Part shown: one piece after another, positions 9,601 through 15,431 of the stretch
How positions within the stretch are numbered: the first letter of the stretch is position 1
How the letters are laid out: each line of letters begins with the position of its first letter
From: Symbiodinium natans
Lineage: Eukaryota > Sar > Dinophyceae > Suessiales > Symbiodiniaceae
DNA length: 64,000 nt
Assembly: GCA_905221605.1 (NCBI GenBank)
Contig: CAJNDS010001035.1
Location: forward strand, 707,501 to 771,500
Reading direction: 5' to 3'
Program-made: the position numbers and the translations under genes
Notes under the pieces: generated by a model
Database searches by the model: none
Told to the model about the DNA's origin: nothing
What the model saw: the letters and a program-made list of their open reading frames with translations, nothing else

Positions 9601-10500
9601 TCCTAACAGGGTACCCATTTGAGGCAAAAAAAGGGGTCCGAAAAGTGGCTTTGGGGGTGCCTGTTCTGACAACCTTTACACCTCCGGCCCGAGGCCTCGG
9701 CGGATATTAGGGGTTGGGGGGTTATTTTAGGGGGAAAGGATGAAGGGAGACGCATCTTGGGTTCATGGACTCTTTAACGGTTCGTTTTGGAAGGTTTGTT
9801 TTGGTTTTATGTAGGATTCAGTGTGTTCGGGTTCATGAGACTTGCAAACCCCGCACTCTAAACCCTAAACCCTAAACCCTAAACCCTAAACCCTGAACCC
9901 TGAACCCTAAACCCTAAACCCTAAACCCTAAAACCTAAACCCTAAACCCTAAACCCTAAGCCCTAAACTTGAGCGGCACGAAGGTGGGAGGATTGGGGCG
10001 ACTGCTCCACGAGCTGCGGCTTGGGCCAGCGCTTCCGCACCCGCGCCGGGCTGCCCAACGCTTCCTTGCTTTAGGGTTTAGGGTTTAGGGTTTAGGGTTT
10101 AGGGTTTAGGGTTTAGGGTTTAGGGTTTAGGGTTTAGGTTAGGGCTAAACCCCCCTAAACCCCCTAAACCCCCTAAACCCAAAAACCTAGTTGAATCCAA
10201 GAGGCGCCACCATCCGGGCGCACGTTGAGGACTTGCCTTCAGAATTCCGGATTCTAGGGTTTAGGGTTTAGGGTTTACGGTTTAGGGTTTCGGGTTTAGG
10301 GTTTAGGGTTTCGGGTGTAGGGTTTAGGGTTACAGGGCTTTCGTCGCCTAGAAATCCCAAGAAGCCCTCGACAAAGTGCAAGAAACCCTAGAATCCCCAA
10401 CCCCCCCCCAAAAAACCTAAACCTACAGTACGTGCTTTTGGGTGCTTTTGGTGTCAGGTGAAGTCTGCCGAGCTGTACGGCGGCAGGCCCTGCAGACCCA
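101..10500 (+). CDS. Multi-module thrombospondin type-1 repeat protein, many micro-exons
   Basis: Overview entry for a gene whose exons are described module by module below. At least nine stretches on the plus strand encode pieces of TSP1 modules: W-x-x-W/C-S-x-T/S-C-G starts, Arg-rich middles, GG-x-x-C-x-G turns and the ending CPVDC. TSP1 modules are extracellular, disulphide-bonded adhesion modules, so the product is probably secreted or a surface receptor ectodomain. Exons are about 23-80 bases; introns consist largely of telomere-type heptamers, microsatellites and MITEs. No signal peptide, start codon, membrane segment or stop could be assigned, so both ends are open. Some modules lack recognisable pieces: I may have missed exons, or the gene may be decaying. 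TSP1 identity is certain from the Cys/Trp pattern; the number of modules and membership in a single transcript are inferred. Confidence 0.8.
648..714 (+). repeat. Interstitial telomere-type array (CCCTAAA)n
   Basis: About nine consecutive CCCTAAA heptamers with one or two single-base variants, inside a TSP1 intron. TTTAGGG is the Arabidopsis-type telomere unit and has been reported for dinoflagellates. Here it is clearly interstitial, because genes continue on both sides and similar arrays in both orientations recur through the window. Confidence 0.9.
806..980 (+). CDS. TSP1 module 2, N-terminal exon split by a MITE
   Basis: Bases from about 806 encode CEDWSPWSPCSTTCGEGGMKNF, the canonical start of a TSP1 module with WSPW and CSTTCG. 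Right after this the reading frame meets a 103-bp inverted-repeat element (870-972). The element is flanked by an 8-bp direct repeat, AGAACTTC, at 862-869 and 973-980, so it inserted into coding or exon-adjacent sequence. After the second copy the sequence continues with a few open codons and then a CT-rich intron. Either the element is spliced out or this exon is broken. The rest of the module was not found before 2479. Confidence 0.65.
870..972. mobile_element. MITE family A, copy 1, with 8-bp target duplication
   Basis: The 103-bp element begins TTGGGATGTTCCCC and ends with the near-perfect inverse (GGGGACATCCCAA). Inner arms (ACAGTCCTTAAT and ATTAAGGACTG) extend the dyad. It is flanked by AGAACTTC at 862-869 and 973-980. 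An 8-bp duplication with short inverted ends is typical of hAT-type non-autonomous elements; assignment to hAT is inference. Related copies lie at 7467, 12786, 42062 and 45030. Confidence 0.85.
1000..2470. repeat. Intron-like gap: CT-rich tract and two opposed telomere-type arrays
   Basis: No convincing exon. Bases 1015-1115 are CT-rich. Bases 1256-1475 form a long array arranged in variant domains: about nine AAACCTT units, then about eight AAACCCC units, then about a dozen canonical AAACCCT units. Bases 1588-1737 carry the opposite strand (TTTAGGG) with several degenerate units. Small open frames at 1760-2267 show no family signal. Confidence 0.75.
2479..2559 (+). CDS. TSP1 module C-terminal exon
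   Basis: After a good acceptor (gtttgcag) the sequence reads GCDPKLNETKACDLVVTC followed by PVDCQLG. The CPVDC ending is the same as in modules 1, 4, 5 and 8. The exon is 81 bases if it ends before a GA-type donor at 2560, which is non-canonical; dinoflagellates are known for relaxed donors, but the end could also lie a few bases earlier. Confidence 0.65.
2640..2800. repeat. AT-rich low-complexity tract
   Basis: Contains (TA)n and TATTATAT runs immediately before the acceptor of the TSP1 exon at 2802. It probably serves only as intron filler. Confidence 0.7.
2802..2893 (+). CDS. TSP1 module N-terminal exon
   Basis: The frame at 2809 reads WSLWEPWSACSNSCNGG and continues SYTRQRVEKAA: the two-Trp ladder, the CS-x-S-C pair and the R-x-R strand of a TSP1 module. 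An AG acceptor (ctcatag) lies at 2799-2801. The 3' end is uncertain; a stop follows at 2896 in the same frame, so a donor must lie before it. The middle of this module was not clearly found. A Cys-rich frame at 3596-3650 (KCGKSCAGGSKSC) may be a divergent TSP1 piece. Confidence 0.7.
3062..3290. repeat. G/C homopolymer tracts
   Basis: Runs of 8-10 G directly followed by 10 or more C (3068-3093), then further poly-C and CCCCACC blocks up to 3280. Such runs can fold back, form quadruplexes and cause assembly errors. The Gly/Pro-rich open frames here are artefacts of composition. Confidence 0.8.
3835..4049 (+). CDS. TSP1 module exons 3835-3894 and 4027-4049
   Basis: Exon 3835-3894 reads HGGRACTGSTDEDGVCNVQ, the GG-x-x-C-x-G turn plus the C-N-x-Q segment, and ends in phase 1 before a GC donor. 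Exon 4027-4049 starts after ttgtag with two bases that complete the Gly codon and reads CPVDCKW before a GT donor. It is only 23 bases long. The joined peptide is a textbook TSP1 C-terminal half. The intervening intron contains a short TTTAGGG block (3957-3996). Confidence 0.75.
4424..4537. mobile_element. MITE family B, copy 1
   Basis: A roughly 110-bp imperfect palindrome. The left end (CATATGG-AGG-TCACGATC) is mirrored by GTAAACCCCCATATG at the right, with an inner GGTACC next to the left arm. It matches the GGGGGTTTACGA-ended elements at 10526, 10704 and 18626, though this copy is degenerate at its left end. Confidence 0.6.
4740..4900. repeat. CT-rich microsatellite
   Basis: Long (CT)n/(CCTCT)n tract broken by T runs. 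It precedes the TSP1 exon at 4937 and gives spurious Ser/Leu-rich frames. Confidence 0.85.
4937..5310 (+). CDS. TSP1 module exons about 4937-4980 and 5270-5310
   Basis: After tttcag the first exon reads ASCSASCGGGTRRAP, the CS-x-S-C-GGGT-R core of a TSP1 module; its donor is probably the GC or GT-like site soon after. The second exon begins after tttggcag at 5270 and reads ESCNEQPCPVDCQW, then meets a GT donor at 5311. The connecting Gly-Gly-Cys turn was not found. The 5' exon overlaps the end of a long CT-rich tract that may act as its polypyrimidine tract. Confidence 0.68.
5380..5860 (+). CDS. TSP1 module exons about 5380-5475 and 5800-5860
   Basis: The frame starting near 5382 reads WSKFSLCSKTCEAGTMSRAR and continues with TKTPLEAGES: a TSP1 N-terminal half with the CSKTC pair and R-x-R strand. 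Exon 5800-5860 follows a strong acceptor (tttccgcag) and reads SNGGKPCTGDSEESNFCNTQ, the turn and third-Cys segment. A hairpin element (5684-5757) lies in the intron. The exon ends just before a long GT/CTGC microsatellite. Confidence 0.72.
5684..5757. mobile_element. Short hairpin element (about 74 bp)
   Basis: The arms TTATTATGCCCTATAATCCCC and GGGGTTACAGGGTATAATCGCC are inverted relative to each other around a short CCTCTAAAGGGG core. No second copy was recognised. It is probably a MITE, but no target duplication could be seen. Confidence 0.5.
5880..6014. repeat. (GT)n and (CTGC)n compound microsatellite
   Basis: (GT)n, then alternating CTGC/CTGCCT units, then (GT)n again. It lies in the intron between two TSP1 exons. 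Confidence 0.95.
6059..6712 (+). CDS. TSP1 module exons about 6059-6102, 6186-6253, 6666-6712
   Basis: The first exon reads DCQWSEWTPW, completing the CPVDC-type end of the previous module and opening the next WxxW ladder. The second follows ggatctgag and reads PCSKLCGGGKIKRFRDVAI, the CSK-x-CGGG core with a basic strand. The third follows ccaagggcag and reads GEEEADCNVMECP, a C-terminal segment. A frame just upstream (SNGECSGT, near 6594) may hold the missing turn. A 118-bp inverted-repeat element (6291-6408) sits between exons 2 and 3. Confidence 0.66.
6291..6408. mobile_element. MITE family D, copy 1
   Basis: 118 bp with inverted ends TGGAGGTTCATGGGTACT and AGTACCCATGAACCTCCA, perfect over 18 bases. 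A longer relative with the same ends lies at 40251-40389. No clear flanking duplication. Confidence 0.75.
7000..8475 (+). CDS. TSP1 module fragments about 7341-7400, 7630-7700, 8406-8470
   Basis: Three regions look like TSP1 pieces. Around 7341 the frame reads CEWDEWSAGSS. Exon 7630 onward, after ctgacag, reads DWTACPVSCDGGVRTKTRNK, a clear W-x-x-C-x-x-S-C-GG-x-R-x-R core. Exon 8406-8470 reads VGNNTERAFCNSDPCPVDCS, a module end. Weaker candidates are LRVRLGHQRSAPEEKIETPAG near 7063 and GGVPCVRAPGA near 7997. Exon ends are approximate. Confidence 0.62.
7467..7558. mobile_element. MITE family A, copy 2, with 8-bp target duplication
   Basis: 92 bp, TTGGGATGTTCCCC...GGGGGAACATCCCAA, flanked by CCTAAACA at 7459-7466 and 7559-7566. 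The target appears to have been a telomere-type unit. It confirms the ends and the duplication length seen in copy 1. Confidence 0.85.
8330..8400 (+). repeat. Telomere-type array (TTTAGGG)n
   Basis: About eight TTTAGGG units with one truncated unit, ending shortly before the TSP1 exon at 8406. Confidence 0.9.
8490..8960. repeat. CCCTA-rich segment and a tandem AT/CCT repeat
   Basis: A CCCTAAA array (8529-8600) is followed by four or so degenerate units of about 90-110 bp containing TATATAGTCCCTATATTCC, AAGTAGCCCCTAGAAGGGACC and CTTAATCTTATTCCCCC. The same sequence in inverse orientation occurs once at 38465-38625, so this is a dispersed element tandemly repeated here. Confidence 0.65.
9000..9980. 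repeat. Intron-like gap with inverted repeat, poly-C/G and telomere arrays
   Basis: AAATACTCCCCAT (9068-9080) and its inverse ATTGGGAGTATTTAAT (9100-9115) form a small hairpin. TTTAGGG units lie at 9205-9265, poly-G/poly-C at 9390-9490, and a 110-bp CCCTAAA array at 9856-9965. A frame near 9140 (LGPAQRIRVSM) might be a TSP1 strand, but it is too short to call. Confidence 0.6.
9991..10500 (+). CDS. TSP1 module exons about 9991-10049 and 10458-10500
   Basis: After ggtgggag the exon reads DWGDCSTSCGLGQRFRTRAG, a TSP1 core ending before a GC-type donor. After gtgtcag at 10458 the frame reads VKSAELYGGRPCRPSP, a GG-x-x-C turn. Between them lie two TTTAGGG arrays. These are the last convincing TSP1 pieces; nothing I would call TSP1 follows downstream, although a KTCEKAPGERSG frame near 14215 is faintly reminiscent. 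Confidence 0.62.
10070..10335 (+). repeat. Two telomere-type arrays (TTTAGGG)n
   Basis: Bases 10070-10140 hold ten nearly perfect units. Bases 10255-10335 hold about ten units with single-base variants. Both lie in the intron between the last two TSP1 exons. Confidence 0.9.
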
Positions 10501-10525
10501 GCCCTTCAGTTTCCCCAGAATGGGT

Positions 10526-10808
10526 ATGGGGGTTTACGATATTGGGGGTACCTTTCATTGGGATCCTTATTCTTAGGGGATCCAACTATTTTGAGGTTTT
10601 TGGGGGGTCCCCTACTTTCGTAAACCCCCACCATATAGCTAATAAATGCCGTGTTCGGGGCGCCTGCCCAATACTGTCATCACACAATAAGAATACAATA
10701 CCAGATGGGGGTTTACGAAAACAGGGGACACCTGAAATAGAACCCCAAATAGTAGCAATCCCTTGGAATACGGACCCCAATAAGGTACCCTTACTTCGGA
10801 AACCACCA
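10526..10808. mobile_element. Two adjacent MITE family B copies (10526-10631 and 10704-10808)
   Basis: Copy one runs from GGGGGTTTACGATATTGGGGG to TTTCGTAAACCCCC, a clear terminal inverted repeat. Copy two starts GGGGGTTTACGAAAACAGGGG and ends degenerately at CTTCGGAAACC, with GGTACC near the right end. They are in opposite relative orientation, judged by the position of the inner GGTACC. Confidence 0.7.
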
Positions 10809-11129
10809 AAATATTGCCATTGCTGGGAGTTGAGCGCGTTTGTTCCAAAGCTTTTCGCAGCAGCGAGGATTCTTTGCTGTGCAATGCAAAGGCCCTGCGA
10901 AGAAGCCATGATTGAGACGGGGGAGTGTGGAACAGCCAACGAGACACCTGGATGTGCGGGCCCTTAAACAAGGGGTTTAGGGTTTCGGGATTAGGGTTTA
11001 GGGGTTTAGGGTTTAGGGTTTAGGGCGGCCGCCCTCAAAGGAAGGAGCTATTGAACGGTCGCTCAGGTCCACTTCTCACGACCCCCTCAACGACCAAAGC
11101 CCTGCCAGAGAAGGCCGGGTAACATGCTG

Positions 11130-11895
11130 CCTAAACCCTAAACCCTGATAAACCCTAAACCCTAAACCCTAAATCCGAAACCCTAAACCCTAAACCCTGA
11201 ACCCTGAACCCTAAACCCCAAGCCCTAAACCCGAAACCCTGAACCCTGAACCCTAAACCCCAAGCCCTAAACCCGAAACCCTAAACCCTGAACCCTGAAG
11301 TCCTTAGTCGGGAATTCGGGAAATCCGGCCCTTTGTTTACACCCTGTTTACCTGGACAAGATACCAAAGTCCATAAGTGAGCCCTCTAAACCCTATAAAC
11401 CTTAAACGCCATCCTAAGCCCAAAAGCCTGAACCCTAAACCCTAAACCCTAAACCCTAAACCCTAAACCCTAAACCCTAAACCCTAAACCCTAAACCCTA
11501 AACAGCCCTAACCTAAACCCTAAACAATAAACCCTAAACCCTAAACCCTAAACCCTAAACCCTAAACCCTAAACCCTAAACCCTAAACCCTAAACCCTAA
11601 ACCCTAAACCCTAAACCCTAAACCCTAAACCCTAAACCCTAAACCCTAAACCCTAAACCCTAAACCCAACCAAATTCGCCGCCTCTCGGGCCAAGGAGTG
11701 GGGCTCCAGCTCAGGGACCCAGCTTTTGCGAGGGTTGTTGGGGGCTTCGACTCAGTTACACCCCCCCCCCCCCCCCCCCAGGGTTTAGGGTTTAGGGTTT
11801 AGGGTTTAGGGTTCAGGGTTTAGGGTTTAGGGGTTTAGGGTTTAGGGGTTTAGGGGTTTAGGGCTTAGGGTTTAGGGTTTAGGAGGGTTTAGGGT
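11130..11895. repeat. Longest telomere-type block, opposite orientations flanking poly-C
   Basis: CCCTAAA units run from 11130 to 11300 (with CCCTGAA variants) and from 11425 to 11670 (about 34 units, mostly perfect). After a short unique stretch and a run of about 20 C (11759-11779), TTTAGGG units occupy 11782-11893 on the other strand. Confidence 0.92.
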
Positions 11896-13600
11896 ACATG
11901 TTACCACATTTCTTCAGGTACTTAAAGTTACCATCAGGACGCCACTTGTCATGATGAACAAGAATTCTTCTTGATATGACTCGTTAGTTTAGGTTCCTGA
12001 ACAGCTCTCCAGTGCCGCTTGCGGGGGCTGAGGTGCCACTGGCGGGCCTTACAACCCGACGGCGCATGGTCAGCAGCATGACGGGTTCTGGGAACTTGCC
12101 TCTCCGTGATCGTTTGTGAACCTGTGCAGGGGCTTAGGGTTTGATATCAAATCAGCTTGGAGGGACTGGCGACCAACAGCATTGTCTTCAACGGATATCA
12201 TCGAAAAGTTTTGCAAAGACTCCGGCGAGTCCTAGCCGAGCCAGAAATCACTGTTTTGGTCTACAGTTTACTTTCTCTCCAAGTGGCAACCAGCCCAACG
12301 GGAGAAGCAACTTTGTGAGATTAGGGTTTAGGGTTTTAGGGCTTTGAGAGCCGGGGCAGCATCAGACGCATTGCGTTGCGAAGAGGGTTGAAGCAGCATG
12401 GATGGAAACATCCACAGTTGCAGAAAAGAAAGGGTCGACACAGGAGCCCAAACAACTACCGCTAGGCATAGATTGTAGTCCTTATATCCTCTTAGTTACA
12501 ATTCAAGTACGCCTCCCAAGATAATTATCCAGTTCACTCTTGCCAAGCCGATGAGCACACAGTCGAACGGCCCTGAGGCCATCAAAACGTTGTGCTCTTT
12601 GCGGAATGCCTCTGTTTGGGTTTAGGGTTTAGGGTTTATGTTTCGGGTTTAGGGTTCAGGGTTCAGGGTTTGGGCTCTCTTAGTCGTACTCCTCCTACTC
12701 TCTAACGACAATTACCGCCATCCTAGTTGTTGTGATTAGCTGCCTTGTTGCCGGCCAGTGACGGCATGGCAATCGGGCTCCGAATTTGGGATCTTCCCCT
12801 GATACTAACAGTCCTTAATAGGAATATAATAGGGGTTACTAGAACCCCTATTGAGGACTGTTAGTATAAGGGGGACATCCCCATTCCTAATCCGAAAGTA
12901 CGCCTGAGCAAAGCAGCAAAAGCGGCAAGAGCCATCTTGTCAACCACTTCACAGTTGACGTAGCACCTTCGTTTCTTCCGGCCACTTCTTCACCCCCTCT
13001 TCAGTCATATACATATACACATATGAACTCTATGGCTTATTTCTAAACATTACTTTCGTTATAGCAAAGATGAGAATGTAAAAATGACTGCGGATTGCGG
13101 CCAAAGAGCTCATGATGACATGAGGCGAGTTGTGATCATCTAGTGTTTCGGGTGAGGAGATCCCGCACGCAGATGATCTGACCAAGAACTTCAGCATCGT
13201 GAAGGCAGGGCCATGCACGAGAAGAGCCCTGAACCTTTAAACCCCAGGCCCAAGGCAATGCAGAACATATCGCTTGCACGGAAGTTATATATTCTATATA
13301 TATATATATATATACATTATGTATATATGCCGTCCGCTCGGGTGTGCTTGGAGCTTGCAGGACCCACGGGGAATTCCCAGCACCACGGCGACGACCACCA
13401 CCACAAGCAGAGCGCTCAGAGGAAAGTGCTCTTATAGAAGACCATCCGCGCCGTTCGTTCGGATGCTTCGCTGTGTGGCTTCCTGCCCCAGAGGGTCCAT
13501 CTGCAGTACTTCTTCTGGAATTCGGGTACCCCCAAAACCCTGTTTCGTATGTTTTTTTGGGTACCTGACTCCATAGTCGTACTGCAAATGGACCCTCCAG
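11896..13600. other. No recognised gene; MITE and AT tract
   Basis: Contains MITE family A copy 3 (see 12786), a short TTTAGGG block (12620-12675) and a (TA)n run at 13295-13325. Small frames, such as one at 13345-13430 rich in Thr/Arg, have no family signal. A restriction-like inverted pair (GGTACCCCCAAAA at 13526, TTTTTTTGGGTACC at 13551) forms a short hairpin. Confidence 0.6.
12786..12885. mobile_element. MITE family A, copy 3
   Basis: Starts TTGGGATCTTCCCCTGATACTAACAG and ends with GTTAGTATAAGGGGGACATCCCC. The inner arms are longer and better matched than in copies 1 and 2. Flanking TCCGAA occurs on both sides (12779 and 12891), a possible degraded duplication. Confidence 0.75.
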
Positions 13601-15240
13601 AGGGCCCTGTCTCCAGGCACGCCTCCGACGGTGCCTTGTAGCAAGGAGGAGATTTCGGCGGCCCTGCGCAAGTACGATGGCTGGCAGCTCAGCTGCTTGC
13701 ACGCATGCCCTTCGGTCCCAGCTTTCACGTCTTTTTGGAGCTGACTTGCCAGATTCTGCCGAGAAAACGCTGGACGAGGCCCCTAAACCCCGAAGCCCTA
13801 AACCTGAAACTTCCAGCTTTGACTCAGTCGTGCAGTCTCGGCAGGTGATTGAAGATCTTACAGGCCATGTGCCCACAAAAGAAGTCGACGCGCAGGCACC
13901 AACTACTCCTTGGATGTTGCTCAGATGTGCCCAAAACAAGCCTCAGATTTCTCGATTTATCCGAATGCCGTTGTGCCACTTCGCCGTGAAAGCTCAACAG
14001 TCTCAGTGGTCCTTCTTAGCATGGAATGTACAGGTATCCTAACTCCCCACTCAGAACTTGTGAGAGGGGTGCTTCTGGCACAGGCAAAGGGGCGTCGTCC
14101 GAAACAAGCTTGTTAGTTCAAAGTTTGAGTATGACGAATGCCCTACACAGATTTTGAGGTACGTTGCGAAATCCGAGGTTTACATTTCTTGTTGCCTCGT
14201 TTTGGTTGTCCCGCAAGACGTGCGAGAAAGCGCCTGGCGAAAGATCTGGCGCAAGGTCTTCAAGTTCAGGTTTGTCACTGACAAGACAACTGACTCAGCC
14301 TCTCATGACTGGTTCTTGCAGGGGAAAGGTAGCTTTAGGGTTTGGGGTTTAGGGTTCAGGGTTTAGGGTTTAGGGTTTAGGGTTCTTTAGATGTCCCTAT
14401 GCTGGGACTTACTTGTTTTGCGTACTTAGCTCCTTTCTTTGAACCAGTGAGAGATGCGTTCTGCTCCGGTCCCCAAACTCTTTCCGCTCTTCTGAACACC
14501 TTCGCTCTGATAAGCTTACTCTTAGCGCTTAGGCCGCTTAGACCTTCGTAACAGTGCATTTTTTCCGCGACGTCATTGAATCAAGCTTTTCTGCAAAGCC
14601 GAGTCGTCAACGAGGCAGATGGCATCTTTCTGTGCGGGAGAAAGACCACGAACACTCCATGATCCTTCAGCTTCAACCCGTGCCCTACCCTGAAAACATG
14701 AGGATGGTTCTGTTTAGGGAAAGGGCAAACAAGTCCAAACACCTCCAAGGCGTGCGGGACATGGCTTAAACTGGCAAAACTGGTCAAACCTCACGGCGTT
14801 CAAGGAAGAAACCGGAATACACTTCCGAGGCTCTAACGACCTACTTCCTACACCACTTCGCAAGCTTTCTTTTTGGGAGAGTCGCCTCTTATCTACGTCA
14901 GTAGCACAGTAGGCATGTCTGATCGACCTGTGTGTCGTCTGTCAAGGTGAGACGTCCCAGAAAGACAACAAGGAGACAAACACAAGCACAAGCGAAGCAA
15001 CACCACTTCGCAAGCCATTGCTCTGGGAAAAGCTTGAAAGACGCTGGCAACCCAAGACCCACATGGAACCTTTTGGTTTCTGACTGCTTCTGTCATCATA
15101 ATTCGAAAAGTAGAGAAGTGAAGAATGAGAGTAGAGAATTTTTCGAAATTCCACCCCTCGTTTCTTGTTTTTGTTTCTTGATGGCATGAAAGTGCAAGAA
15201 GATTCCTTCAAAGCCCTTGAGTCGAGCTACGCAATCATGT
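13600..15240 (+). other. Uncharacterised segment with weak exon candidates
   Basis: Open stretches on the plus strand look protein-like but match no family I know. One, near 13624, reads CSKEEISAALRKYDGWQLSC. Another, near 13818, reads FDSVVQSRQVIEDLTGHVP. A third, near 14205, is Arg-rich (SRKTCEKAPGERSG). Without transcript data they cannot be joined. They might belong to the TSP1 gene or to the exon chain starting at 15432. Confidence 0.3.
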
Positions 15241-15249
15241 TTAGGGAAG

Positions 15250-15396
15250 CCACCCTGAACCCTGAACCCTGAGCCCTAAACCCTAAACCCTAAACCCTAA
15301 ACCCTAAACCCTAAACCCTAAACCCTAAACCCTAAACCCTAAACCCTAAACCCTAAACCCTAAACCCTAAACCCTAAACCCTAAACCCTAAACCCT
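15250..15396 (+). repeat. Telomere-type array (CCCTAAA)n
   Basis: About 20 near-perfect CCCTAAA units immediately upstream of the exon at 15432. Confidence 0.93.
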
Positions 15397-15431
15397 TTTC
15401 AAAAGGGAGCGTGGCAGAGACCCTCCTTCAG

